From CAYOSU01 sp964541255 (lineage in GTDB: Bacteria; Bacillota; Clostridia; Christensenellales; CAMQZB01): DNA of 58,798 nt. This document shows, piece after piece, positions 33,097 to 41,632 of this stretch. The notes under the pieces are model-generated. The model was not told where the DNA came from, did no database searches, and worked only from the letters and a program-made list of their open reading frames with translations. The stretch is from contig CAZIPL010000005.1 in the NCBI GenBank assembly GCA_964541255.1, forward strand, positions 1-58,798, given 5' to 3'. Both the position numbers and the translations under genes were made by a program. Every line of letters starts with the position of its first letter. Positions within the stretch are counted from its first letter, which is position 1.

Positions 33097-33446
33097 TATT
33101 CTTTCTCCTCGAGTATTTTCAAAATTGTTTCTGTTTGCTCATAGGTCATGTTCCCGCATAAAACGCGCCAAATTATATGCCGCTCTTTTTCGTTGAGCTT
33201 CGCCATATCTAAGGTAACTTCGCTACTCGAAATAAACATAGCCATTCTTAAAGCATTGTTCTCTTCTTCGCTTAAATCAAGCGCCCGCGTTACAAGCTTA
33301 TCTATCCCTGACGGAATTTTTCGTTTGCCGTTCTCGATCGCAGATAAATACGCTCGCGATATACCTATTTTATCGGCAAGTTCGCTTGCGGACATTTCCC
33401 GCTTTCCCCTTAATGCCCTCATAGTAATTCCAAATTGCGTCAGCAT
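33096..33446 (-). CDS. XRE-family helix-turn-helix regulator
   Basis: 116 residues. HTH at about 8-62 with SASELADKIGISRAYLSAIENGKRKIP, followed by a helical C-terminal part ending EQTETILKILEE, perhaps for dimerisation. SD CGGAGG. First gene of the operon with DUF1294, ogt and nitroreductase, so possibly an autoregulator of this small stress unit. Confidence 0.9.
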   Translation of the reverse strand: MLTQFGITMRALRGKREMSASELADKIGISRAYLSAIENGKRKIPSGIDKLVTRALDLSEEENNALRMAMFISSSEVTLDMAKLNEKERHIIWRVLCGNMTYEQTETILKILEEKE

Positions 33447-33821
33447 AATTTTCCTCCGAAAAGTATTTTAGCATAAAACCTTTTCTCTTTCAACCCGTTT
33501 TTTAATATCGATTGCAAATCAAACCGATTGCTTTTTCGACAAATGCTATGTAGCGTCATATTTTTTATTTCGCAAATCTTTTTATTAGGCAAAATCTTTG
33601 CCGCATATATATAACACGCCAAAAGCCAAAAAAGAATCTCTTTGACCGTTTGATAGTTTGTTTTTATGCAAAACCACGTTTTTCTCGTAACGATTTTTGC
33701 ACCTTTTTTGTCGCAGCCACAGAATTTTTGTACCTTTTTACAAAGGCCAACCATATTATTTCAAGCTTTTATCGAAACTAAGTTTATGTCTTTTTCGTTG
33801 CGAAAACTATATAATATATCG
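33447..33821. other. intergenic region
   Basis: Between divergent genes. I see only AT-rich sequence and the -10 TATAAT (33810-33815) of the amidotransferase gene. A 104-codon minus frame has no start context and is not credible. Confidence 0.5.
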
Positions 33822-34481
33822 ATGAAAAAAATTGCGATTACAAACAGATTCAACGGGAAGTTCGATACTTATAAAAACGCGATTACTTCTCTTGGCGGAG
33901 CTTTTGAAGAGCTACCGAAAATAATATCGATTGAAAGCGCAAGAAAAATCCTTGAAAATTTCGACGGGTTGTTATTGACAGGCGGCGGAGATATCGATCC
34001 GTCGTTTTACGGCGAAAAGAACACCGATTCTTTTGAAATAATAAAAATGCGCGACGAATCGGAAATCAATCTCGTTCGAGCGGCATACGCTCTCGATTTG
34101 CCGACGCTTGGAATTTGCAGAGGAATTCAGCTTGCGAACGTTGCATTCGGCGGAACGCTTTGGCAAGACCTTGAAAAAGCGGGGTTTTCGAATCATATGA
34201 AACAAAGCAAAAAGTTCGAGCTTGTGCACGAAGTAAAAAGCGTCGAGAAGGGCATTTTGCAAACGATTTTCGGCAAAACTTTTTCGGCAAATTCAATACA
34301 TCATCAAGGGATAAAAGAGCTCGCAAAAGGATTTTCGAAAACGCTCCTATCGAGCGACGGCGTTATCGAGGGCATAGAAAACAAATCGAGAAAATTTTTC
34401 GTTTTCGTTCAGTTCCACCCCGAGATTCTTTTTGACAAAAACGATAATTTTAAAAGACTTTTCGAATTGCTTTTGTCGTAG
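33822..34481 (+). CDS. class I glutamine amidotransferase, gamma-glutamyl-GABA hydrolase type
   Basis: 219 residues. Nucleophile Cys in LGICRGIQLANVAFGG near residue 92, oxyanion region LLLTGGGDIDPSFYGE near 48-63, and catalytic His/Glu in VFVQFHPEILF near 195-205. It resembles PuuD-like peptidase C26 enzymes, which cleave gamma-glutamyl amides. The ATG at 33822 has no Shine-Dalgarno, and a TATAAT ends six bases upstream, so the mRNA may be leaderless. A longer open frame upstream lacks family similarity. Confidence 0.88.
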   Translation: MKKIAITNRFNGKFDTYKNAITSLGGAFEELPKIISIESARKILENFDGLLLTGGGDIDPSFYGEKNTDSFEIIKMRDESEINLVRAAYALDLPTLGICRGIQLANVAFGGTLWQDLEKAGFSNHMKQSKKFELVHEVKSVEKGILQTIFGKTFSANSIHHQGIKELAKGFSKTLLSSDGVIEGIENKSRKFFVFVQFHPEILFDKNDNFKRLFELLLS

Positions 34482-34610
34482 CATATTCCAAATAAATATA
34501 TGACCTCAATTGAAGCATTAAAATAAATATTACGTAGTTTATTGTCGTTTCTAAAACAATGTATTTCCAACAATATTTAGTAGCCGCAAAATAGCAAGAA
34601 ATAAACTATT

Positions 34611-34684
34611 CTTATCCATTGATAGTCTCGCAATTAAGTCTTAGTGGCAATCAATTTGCAATCTAAAGTTAAACTTCTCATAAT
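34611..34684 (+). repeat. dispersed repeat, copy A
   Basis: CTTATCCATTGA (34611-34622) followed by GGCAATCAATTTG (34646-34658) and AACTTCTCATAAT (34672-34684). The same three words recur at 46155-46236, with the last two inverted relative to the first. Confidence 0.5.
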
Positions 34685-34786
34685 GCAAGAACACTACAGG
34701 CAACGATTTGACAAAAGGTCAAAAAAGATGTCTTTCCGGCTCAATCGGTTCGACTTTTTATGGATATAAATCAAATATCCGAAAAC

Positions 34787-34826
34787 AAAAATCCCGAAAA
34801 GGCAAAAGACCTTTCGGGATTTTTTA
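34787..34826. terminator. bidirectional terminator
   Basis: AAAAATCCCGAAAAGG / CCTTTCGGGATTTTTT with a seven-base loop. On the minus strand it follows the C_GCAxxG_C_C gene by about 20 bases. Confidence 0.9.
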
Positions 34827-34846
34827 AAGTTTTTGTTTATTCTTTT

Positions 34847-35296
34847 TTAGCGAACGCTTTCCAAATATTCTTCCAACACCTTTGCGGTATTGAAAACTAT
34901 TTCCACACAAGGGCGAGAAGCGTAATATTCCGTCGTTCTTTTTTGCGGAGTCGGATTGGAGTTTTCGTTTTCTTTAAGAGAAAGCAACTCCCTACATATT
35001 ATCGAGCCGTTCTCATTTTTTGCTTTTTCGGCAAGCTTTTGCACCTTTTCGTAAAGCACTTTCTTCTCGTCGTCATTCGGCGAATCATATCCCTCGAGAG
35101 CCGAAAGAACCATAACGATGCCCGAAAACGCGCCGCACACCTCGCGCATTCTTCCCATTCCGCCGCCAAAGCCCGAAGACAGCTTCACAGCCTTTTCGAA
35201 GCTTAAACCAAGCTCGTCGCAAAATGCACCCGCGATACTTTGCGAGCAATTATAACCGCTTAAAAACAGTTCCTTCGCTTTTTCGGCTTTTGTCAT
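34847..35296 (-). CDS. C_GCAxxG_C_C family protein
   Basis: 149 residues. Conserved Cys pattern of the PF09719-type family: GYNCSQSIAGAFCDELGL near the N-terminus, then GGGMGRMREVCGAFSG, and further single Cys near 100 and 130 (IICRELL, RPCVEIV). Probably a redox or metal-binding protein, common in anaerobes; no reaction known. SD AAAGGAG; 16 bases after the HAD gene. Confidence 0.9.
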   Translation of the reverse strand: MTKAEKAKELFLSGYNCSQSIAGAFCDELGLSFEKAVKLSSGFGGGMGRMREVCGAFSGIVMVLSALEGYDSPNDDEKKVLYEKVQKLAEKAKNENGSIICRELLSLKENENSNPTPQKRTTEYYASRPCVEIVFNTAKVLEEYLESVR

Positions 35297-35311
35297 ATTT
35301 ATTTGCTCCTT

Positions 35312-36094
35312 TTATTTTGCGATGTCTCCTACGCCGTTTAAGATAAGTCTCGGTCTATAAGGATATTTCTTGATTTCCTCCATATCCGTAACACCCGAAA
35401 GAACGAGTATCGGATCGATTCCCGACTCTATTCCAATAACGATGTCGGTATCCATTCTATCTCCTATCATCGCGACGTCCTTGCTATGTATCTCCACGTC
35501 GTGGAAGCGTTCGAGCGCGGCACGCATCATCAAGGGATTGGGCTTGCCGACAAAATACGCTTTTCTCTCCGTCGCAAGCTCTATCGGCGCAACGAGCGCT
35601 TTGCACGCGGGAACTATGCCGTTTTCGACAGGTCCCGTTACGTCGCTGTTTGTCGCAATGAGCCTTGCACCTTTAAGAACAAGGTTCGTCGCCTTGCATA
35701 TATTTTCGAAGCTATAATTATTAGTCTCGCCGATAACGACGTAATCGGGGTCTACGTCGTTAAAAGAAATATTCTTTTCGTAAAGCGCATTGGTAAGTCC
35801 CGCGTCACCCAAAACGAACGCAGAGCAGTTTTCTTTTTGCGACGCCAAGAAAGACGCCGTCGCAAGCGCGGAAGTATAGAAATGCGATTCATCAACGTCA
35901 AGCCCCATTCTGTGAAGCTTTTGAGACAGTTCTTTCGGCGTCTTCTGGCTGCTGTTAGTTAAGAATAAAAACTGCTTGTCGTTTTTATATAGCCAGTCCA
36001 CAAATTCTTTTACGCCGGGGAGCAAATTGTTTCCGTGATATATAACACCGTCCATATCGCAGATAAAGCCCCTTTTGTTTCTGAGTTTATCCAT
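35312..36094 (-). CDS. HAD-IIA family sugar-phosphatase (NagD-like)
   Basis: 260 residues. HAD motif I FICDMDGVIYHGN (nucleophile Asp near 13), motif II LFLTNSSQKTPKE, motif III with Lys in VGKPNPLMM, and motif IV IGDRMDTDIVIG. The C2-type cap sits between motifs II and III. Cytoplasmic phosphatase on sugar or nucleotide phosphates; exact substrate unknown. SD AAAGGAG. Confidence 0.93.
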   Translation of the reverse strand: MDKLRNKRGFICDMDGVIYHGNNLLPGVKEFVDWLYKNDKQFLFLTNSSQKTPKELSQKLHRMGLDVDESHFYTSALATASFLASQKENCSAFVLGDAGLTNALYEKNISFNDVDPDYVVIGETNNYSFENICKATNLVLKGARLIATNSDVTGPVENGIVPACKALVAPIELATERKAYFVGKPNPLMMRAALERFHDVEIHSKDVAMIGDRMDTDIVIGIESGIDPILVLSGVTDMEEIKKYPYRPRLILNGVGDIAK

Positions 36095-36174
36095 ATAAAT
36101 CTCCTTTTTATTTAGTCGAGTTTATTATACTACACATCGACTTTCTTGTAAAGCAAAAGAATATTTCGATGTCA

Positions 36175-36212
36175 TTAAAAACGGCAAGCACGATTTGCGT
36201 CGCACTTGCCGT
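36175..36212 (-). terminator. terminator of the oapA-recN operon
   Basis: Minus strand ACGGCAAG...CTTGCCGT stem with inner pairs, followed by TTTTTAATG; 69 bases past recN. Confidence 0.85.
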
Positions 36213-36280
36213 AAATATATACTTTTATGCCAAGAATTGTTCTTAAAAGGCGTCCCTTCAACAAATCTTTGTTTTTGCAC

Positions 36281-37969
36281 TTAGTTTGTTTTTAGTTTTC
36301 TGTAATGCTCGAAAAGCTCTCTTGCGTTTTCTTTCGCCGCGCTCGATTCTTCCTTTGCACCCGTAAGTCTTACTATTTCGGAAATCTTTTCTTCTTCCGA
36401 CAGAATTCTTATCGAAGTTTCGGTATGATTATCTACGACGGATTTCGAGATTAAAAGGTTTTCGTCGCCGGTTGCCGCAATCTGAGGCAAATGCGTTATT
36501 ACAAGAAGCTGGCAGTTTTTCGATAGCTTGATAAACTTTTCCGCCACAACGTGCGCGATTTTTCCCGAAATTCCCGTATCGATTTCGTCGAAAACAAGCG
36601 TTCCGATATTGTCGATACCTGCCGTGATAGACTTTAAGCCAAGCATAAATCTCGACATTTCTCCGCCCGAGATTACCTTGACAAGCGGCATCAACGGCTC
36701 GCCCAAGTTCGCGCTGAACATAAATTCCACAGAATCGATACCGCCTTTTGACAAAAGCTCTTCGAATTCTCCGTCTAAAAAGGAAACGGCAAAGTCGGCG
36801 TTTTCCATGCCAAGCTCTTTAAGCTCCGAAACGATTCTTTCGGAAAAGCTCTTCGCGACCTTTTTTCTAATTATTGTAAGTTCCGCACCGAGTTTTCTAA
36901 GTTTCTCGGTTTGCTTTTCGATTTCGAAAGTCAATCTCTCGATTTCTTCGGCTGCATTTGTGAGCTTATCGTATTCTGCGCGTGTTTTTTCTAAATACGC
37001 AAATATCTCCTCGATATTCTTTCCATACTTTCTTTTAAGGGTTTTTATTTTTTCGAGACGTTCCGCGATCGTATCAGCTTCCCTCTCGTCGAAATCGAGT
37101 TTTTCGGCGATGTCGTTTATCGTTTCGGATATATCTTCAAGCTCTATAAGGCACCCTTTCAATCTTTCTTTGAGAGGCGGAATCTCGTCGCTTAAAGAAT
37201 CTATCATCGAAAGGCTGTCTTTCGCGCACGATATAACGCCTATTCCGCCCGTTTCGCCCGACAATTCTTCGTGAGCGGCAGAGAGTGCGGCGGCGATCTT
37301 TTCGGCGTGAGTTACGAGAGAAAACCTCGCGTTAAGCTCCTCTTCCTCACCATCTTGAAGCTTCGCCTCTTCGATTTCTTCGATTTCGAAAGAGTAAAGG
37401 TCGATAAGTCTTGCTCTCTCTCTTTCGTTTCCGCCAAAGGAAGCCAATTCTTTTTTAAGCCCCGTCAAAACGTTATATTCTTTTTCGAAGTTTTGCTTTT
37501 TCTCCAAAATCTCGTCGCTTCCGAATTTATCCAAAAGCTCAAGATGCGTCGCGACTTTCGAAAGAGCAAAATGCTCGCTTTGACCGTGCACGTCAACAAG
37601 CTTCGAAGTAATTTCCCTTAGCATCGAAAGGGTCGATGCTCTGCCGTTGATTCTGATTTCGTTGCGTCCCGAAGCCGTCATAGAGCGAGTTATCAAAAGC
37701 TCGTCGTCCTCGGAAAAGCCAAGTTCGACCAAAGTCGCCTTTACGGAAGTATTATCGAATATATCGAAAACGCCCTCGACTATCGCGCTGTCTTCGCCGT
37801 GCCTTATCAAGCTTTTGTCGGCTTTTGCTCCGAGCAAAAACTCGAGCGCGTCGATTATTATAGACTTACCCGCGCCCGTCTCGCCCGAGAAAACGTTGAT
37901 TTTTTCGTCAAAACAAACGGACAATTCTTTGATAAGCGCTATATTTTTTATAAGAATACTTTTCAGCAT
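36281..37969 (-). CDS. recN: DNA repair protein RecN
   Basis: SMC-like ATPase for double-strand-break repair. 562 residues. Walker A FSGETGAGKSIIIDAL near 29-44, long coiled coils about 150-370, signature VISGGEMSRFMLGLKSI near 435-451, Walker B TLVFDEIDTGISG near 461-473, and a switch His in VITHLPQIAA. ATG overlaps the argR stop by one base; the argR-recN order is usual in Firmicutes. Confidence 0.96.
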   Translation of the reverse strand: MLKSILIKNIALIKELSVCFDEKINVFSGETGAGKSIIIDALEFLLGAKADKSLIRHGEDSAIVEGVFDIFDNTSVKATLVELGFSEDDELLITRSMTASGRNEIRINGRASTLSMLREITSKLVDVHGQSEHFALSKVATHLELLDKFGSDEILEKKQNFEKEYNVLTGLKKELASFGGNERERARLIDLYSFEIEEIEEAKLQDGEEEELNARFSLVTHAEKIAAALSAAHEELSGETGGIGVISCAKDSLSMIDSLSDEIPPLKERLKGCLIELEDISETINDIAEKLDFDEREADTIAERLEKIKTLKRKYGKNIEEIFAYLEKTRAEYDKLTNAAEEIERLTFEIEKQTEKLRKLGAELTIIRKKVAKSFSERIVSELKELGMENADFAVSFLDGEFEELLSKGGIDSVEFMFSANLGEPLMPLVKVISGGEMSRFMLGLKSITAGIDNIGTLVFDEIDTGISGKIAHVVAEKFIKLSKNCQLLVITHLPQIAATGDENLLISKSVVDNHTETSIRILSEEEKISEIVRLTGAKEESSAAKENARELFEHYRKLKTN

Positions 37970-38421
37970 TATCCTATTTCTTCTTCGATTCTCTTTTTAA
38001 TTTGCGTAACGGCTCTTTCGCTCGAAGCAACAACCAAAAGCGTGTCGTCGCCCGCGACGGAGCCCAAAATCTCGTCCATGCCGAGCTTGTCTATCAAAAG
38101 CGCAGCGGCGTTGGCAGAGCCGTTAAGCGTTTTGATTACTATCAAATTGCCCGACGACGCCACCGAAATTACCGACTCTCTGAACATATTGACGATTTTG
38201 CCCGAGATTTTATGCGTTTGATTGTCAACGTGCGAATAAGCATATTTGCCCGACTTCGTCTGCGCTTTGATAAGCCCGAGCTCTTTTATGTCTCTCGATA
38301 CGGTCGCCTGCGTAACGTGACATCCGTCCGCTTTAAGTCTTTTCACAAGCTCTTCTTGGGTGTCGATTTCATATGCGGCGATAAGCTCGAGTATTTTGCT
38401 TTGTCTTGAAGTTCTTTCCAT
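37969..38421 (-). CDS. argR: arginine repressor ArgR
   Basis: 150 residues. Winged-helix N-terminus ILELIAAYEIDTQEELVKRL with recognition segment VTQATVSRDIKELGL near 36-50. C-terminal hexamerisation and arginine-binding part with SVAGDDTLLVV near 119-129 (GD(D/E)T-type ligand motif). SD GAGGAT. Controls arginine metabolism; no targets in the window. Confidence 0.95.
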   Translation of the reverse strand: MERTSRQSKILELIAAYEIDTQEELVKRLKADGCHVTQATVSRDIKELGLIKAQTKSGKYAYSHVDNQTHKISGKIVNMFRESVISVASSGNLIVIKTLNGSANAAALLIDKLGMDEILGSVAGDDTLLVVASSERAVTQIKKRIEEEIG

Positions 38422-38425
38422 TTCG

Positions 38426-39253
38426 TCATCCTCTTATCATTTTTTTATATAGCTTCTGATAGAAGCTTTCGTCCGCTCTTTTCAAAAGCAAAAGCTTTTC
38501 CGAAGAGCCTTTTACCGTAATTTTTTCGCCCGCGCTTAGCCTACAAATGAGCTTTCCGTCAGAAACGACGTTGCAAGGCGATTCGCATTTTTCAACCTCA
38601 ACTACGACCGTCGCCGATTCTTTGATAAGAATAGGTCTGTTGTGAAGAGAATGCGAACATATTGCCGTCAAAAGCGTCGCCGAAACGCACGGTTCCATAA
38701 TAGGTCCGCCGGCGGCAAGCGAATATGCCGTCGAGCCCGTGGGCGTTGCGACGATAAGACCGTCAGCCCTAAAAGAGTCCACCTTGACGCCGTCGGAATA
38801 CGCCGAAAACGTAGCTACCTTTGCAGGCAAAACGCCGTCGCTTGAAGACATAACGCCTATTTCGTTGAGTGCCGTATATGTTTTCCCGTTAATGGTCGTT
38901 TCGAGCATAGCTCGTTTTTCCGAAACGAGCTTACCCGCCAAAAGAAGCTCAATCGCTTCGTCGATTTCCGAATATTCGAACGCGGTGAGATAGCCTAAAT
39001 TCCCGATGTTTATTCCCAAAACGGGCAGTTTATATTTTATCGCCGTATTCGAAGCCCCGAGAACCGTTCCGTCGCCGCCGAACGTTATCAAAACGTCCGC
39101 GCTTTCAAAATCCTCGCTCGTTGCGCATTCGAACCCGTATACGTCGCTGTCAAAAAGAACTTCCGCTCCTTTTTTTTCGAGCTTTTCGGCAAATTTTCTG
39201 CTCTTTATTCCGCTTGCGTCGCGGGTGATATTGTAATGAATTATCGCTTTCAT
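38426..39253 (-). CDS. nadK: NAD kinase
   Basis: ATP-dependent phosphorylation of NAD to NADP. 275 residues. GGDGT motif (TFGGDGTVLGA near 57-67), LGINIGNLGYL, the NE pair in TALNEIGV, and GSTAYSLAAGGPIMEP near 172-187. SD AGAGG. Inside the conserved tlyA-nadK-argR-recN block. Confidence 0.96.
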   Translation of the reverse strand: MKAIIHYNITRDASGIKSRKFAEKLEKKGAEVLFDSDVYGFECATSEDFESADVLITFGGDGTVLGASNTAIKYKLPVLGINIGNLGYLTAFEYSEIDEAIELLLAGKLVSEKRAMLETTINGKTYTALNEIGVMSSSDGVLPAKVATFSAYSDGVKVDSFRADGLIVATPTGSTAYSLAAGGPIMEPCVSATLLTAICSHSLHNRPILIKESATVVVEVEKCESPCNVVSDGKLICRLSAGEKITVKGSSEKLLLLKRADESFYQKLYKKMIRG

Positions 39254-39312
39254 TTTTACCTCTAACTAAGTTTACACCAAAATGTATAAATATTCAAGGC
39301 TTTTGCATAAAA

Positions 39313-40071
39313 TTATTTTAATTGTTCGAAAAGGGCAGTTATCTTCTCCTCCGAAAGCCCCTCTTTTTTCGTCGCAAGGCAAACGTATTCGGTATTTTTG
39401 TTCTTGCCCTCCGCCCCGACTATAAGTCCGTTCATATAAAATCCGTTAGCTCTTAACGAAGCGTTGACTTTCAATATCGCGGAAAGTCTGTCTTTGTCAC
39501 TCGTAACGATACCGTTTTTGTTGAGAGCCTTTTTGCCGCAAATGAATTGCGGTTTTATCAAAAGAAGCATTTCCTCAACGATTTCGGATAGCGGCGGAAT
39601 TATAAGTTCGACCGATATGAACGAAACGTCGGACACGGCATATAAAGCCTCTTCGCCGAACATTCCTTTTTTAAGGTCTCTGCCGTTTGTATTATCCATA
39701 ACGACGATTCTGTCATCATCTTTCAGCCTATCGTCAAGCTGGTTTTCTCCTACGTCAACGCAATAAACCTTTTTTGCTCCGTGTTGCAAAAGGCAATCGG
39801 TAAAGCCTCCGTTGCTTGCGCCGACGTCTATAAACACTTTTTCAAAAGCGTCATATGAAAAAGCGACGAACGCCCTTTCGAGCTTATCGCCGCCTTTAGA
39901 AACGAATTTAAGTTGTTCCGTTATGACGACGACGTCTTGCTCCGTTACATTCTCAGACGGCTTTACGGCGATTTTGCCGTTTACCATAACAAGAGATTTT
40001 TCTATCATTTCGCGAGCTTTCGTACGCGATTTGACATTCTCGTTTTGAGCTAAGAATACATCGAGTCTCAT
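39313..40071 (-). CDS. tlyA: TlyA-family rRNA 2'-O-methyltransferase / hemolysin
   Basis: 252 residues. N-terminal S4 RNA-binding domain (RLDVFLAQNENVKSRTKARE, VVMVNG-type core) followed by a Rossmann methyltransferase: FIDVGASNGGFTDCLLQHGAKKVYCVDVG, then DVSFISVELIIPPL and LIKPQFICG. Methylates ribose of rRNA cytidines in characterised homologues. Three bases separate it from oapA. In some OLE-containing genomes dxs sits between these two genes; it is absent here. Confidence 0.94.
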   Translation of the reverse strand: MRLDVFLAQNENVKSRTKAREMIEKSLVMVNGKIAVKPSENVTEQDVVVITEQLKFVSKGGDKLERAFVAFSYDAFEKVFIDVGASNGGFTDCLLQHGAKKVYCVDVGENQLDDRLKDDDRIVVMDNTNGRDLKKGMFGEEALYAVSDVSFISVELIIPPLSEIVEEMLLLIKPQFICGKKALNKNGIVTSDKDRLSAILKVNASLRANGFYMNGLIVGAEGKNKNTEYVCLATKKEGLSEEKITALFEQLK

Positions 40072-40074
40072 AAC

Positions 40075-40776
40075 TTATTTTTTGAAAACAGAAGCGATTT
40101 TTCCGACAAGCGCGATAATTTCATGGCTGTTTTTCATACTGAAATTTTTACCCATTGCCTTTCCGCCGACCGTTATTGCAGATACGCACGCCGAAAACGC
40201 GACGGATATTATGAAATTATTTAAACTGAAATTATTGACGAGAATTATTACTATCGACGAAGCGCAACCGCCTGATACGACGCCGCAAATATCTCCGACG
40301 ATGTCGTTGCAAAAGCTCGATACCTTTTCGGCGTTTTTAAGGATTTTGATTGCCATAACGGCAGACTTATCCTTTCGCGCGGCTTTCGAGACAAACGGCT
40401 CTATATCGGCAGACGCCGTTGCCGTTCCGACCATATCGAAAACTATTCCGAGCATAATGAGGACTATCAATAAAACAAGCGACAGCCACAAATTGCCTTT
40501 TTCGGATACTTGCTCCGTTATGACCAAAAATACCGACGAAAGAACGAGCGTCAAAAGAAAGGTTCTTATTACCCATCTGATGTTTTTACGCTTTTCGAGC
40601 GCTTTCTTTTCTTCGGCGTTCAGTCTCTTTTCGGGCTTTTTTTGCGTTTTGCGAGGAGGTTCCTCTTCCTTTTTCTTCTCCTTAGGTGCAATCATCACGA
40701 TTTCTTCTTGCCCGAGCGTATAATCGTCGGGAAGATCGTAATCGTATTGCTCGCTACTTCGGGGAATCTCTTCCAT
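40075..40776 (-). CDS. oapA: OLE-associated membrane protein A (OapA)
   Basis: 233 residues. A charged, Lys/Glu/Pro-rich cytoplasmic N-terminus (1-65) is followed by membrane helices near 68-90, 95-115, 165-184 and 190-207. The segment GIVFDMVGTATASADIEPFVSKAARKDK then NAEKVSSFCNDIVGDICGVVSGG is distinctive and resembles proteins labelled CorB-like Mg/Co transporter in clostridia. The call as OapA rests mainly on its place directly after an OLE RNA, its size and its topology. In Bacillus halodurans OapA binds OLE RNA and recruits it to the membrane. SD AAGGAG lies between the RNA and the ATG. Confidence 0.82.
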   Translation of the reverse strand: MEEIPRSSEQYDYDLPDDYTLGQEEIVMIAPKEKKKEEEPPRKTQKKPEKRLNAEEKKALEKRKNIRWVIRTFLLTLVLSSVFLVITEQVSEKGNLWLSLVLLIVLIMLGIVFDMVGTATASADIEPFVSKAARKDKSAVMAIKILKNAEKVSSFCNDIVGDICGVVSGGCASSIVIILVNNFSLNNFIISVAFSACVSAITVGGKAMGKNFSMKNSHEIIALVGKIASVFKK

Positions 40777-40812
40777 TTTTGTTTTACTCCTTGAATATAA
40801 AGTTTTTTAATA

Positions 40813-41450
40813 AACAAGGCGGTGAGCTGACCCATCGCCTTGAGAATTTCGATTGAGGTGGTTGCGTACCCAGTAAACTTTGCGGCATAAGGTTCAGTAG
40901 AGTTTCTCCGCACGCTGTACTCCCCGTCACCGCAGGAGCCGTTTCCGTTCAAACAGGTCGGTGCGCTGTCGCCAAACGCACAACTGAATCGCCACTAAGA
41001 CCACACTTTAATCCCAGATACGCATAAGCGGTTTTCCGCACAGCCTAGAATCTTTCATTAACAGATCCCCACATTCCCAGCCTCTTTTGCAGATGTATGT
41101 TTCACAGAGCGATCGCTATCATTAATGGCCTTAACTTATTCGTTGTTCCCTGATCCACACCGTCCACTCAAGGCAGGCTACACTGCACATAGCGTTTAAT
41201 GCCACATTGCAGGTTTAATCTCAAACCGTAGAGCGTGAACTTAATCTTCTCCACGTATTTGAGCCTCCGCGGTAAATGGGTCGCTCTCCGTATGCCGTTA
41301 CGGAACGCCCATAAACCTTATCTTCCAGCACACACCCCCGTTTGGGCAACGAAAGCATGCACCAGAAACTTCATCGATATGCCCGCTACGGTCTTTTAAC
41401 CCCGTTTTCAGAATGCGGAAATCCGACTAGAATACTGCACCTCCTATGGA
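40813..41450 (-). ncRNA. ole: OLE RNA (ornate large extremophilic RNA)
   Basis: About 640 nt of GC-richer, non-coding, evidently structured sequence on the minus strand between ispA and oapA, with no usable reading frame. Size and neighbourhood (folD-xseA-xseB-ispA upstream, oapA-tlyA-argR-recN downstream) match OLE RNA of Bacillus halodurans and related anaerobes. It ends with a strong hairpin CAAGGCG/CGCCTTG (40815-40842) and has its own promoter at 41456-41484. OLE forms a membrane ribonucleoprotein with OapA, linked in published work to tolerance of alcohol and cold and to Mg2+ homeostasis. Identification is by context plus recalled wording, not by covariance search. Confidence 0.88.
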
Positions 41451-41455
41451 ACGAT

Positions 41456-41484
41456 ATCATAGCATATTTTCGTCCAAATATCAA
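41456..41484 (-). promoter_or_regulatory. promoter of OLE RNA
   Basis: Minus strand TTGATA (41479-41484), 17 bases, TATGAT (41456-41461). It lies downstream of a terminator-like hairpin after ispA, so the RNA can be made independently of the upstream genes. Confidence 0.75.
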
Positions 41485-41525
41485 GCGTTTTGATAAATAT
41501 TGCTTTATTACCTCAAAAATCACAC

Positions 41526-41557
41526 AATAACAAAGCGAACGAATTTCTCCGCTCGCT
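41526..41557 (-). terminator. possible terminator after ispA
   Basis: Minus strand AGCGAGCG / CGTTCGCT with an eight-base loop, followed by TTGTTATTGTG, a weak T-tract. It lies between ispA and the OLE promoter. Confidence 0.55.
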
Positions 41558-41632
41558 ATAGTTTTTTACTAAAAATAAATTGCGTTATATCGGTTTATAG
41601 CCAAAAATCGTCAACGCTGTTCGGTTTGCGTT

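Larger units (their letters stand above)
34482..34846. other. intergenic region with dispersed repeat copy
   Basis: No gene seen. Contains copy A of a repeat (34646-34684) described separately, a segment CTCAATCGGTT...TATGGA that resembles 50667-50693 in inverse orientation, and the terminator at 34787. Confidence 0.55.

Noticed and set aside
33440..33754. 104-codon minus-strand frame upstream of the XRE regulator
   Set aside because: It runs through the AT-rich intergenic region and into the start of the XRE gene, with no ribosome site, no family similarity and odd composition.
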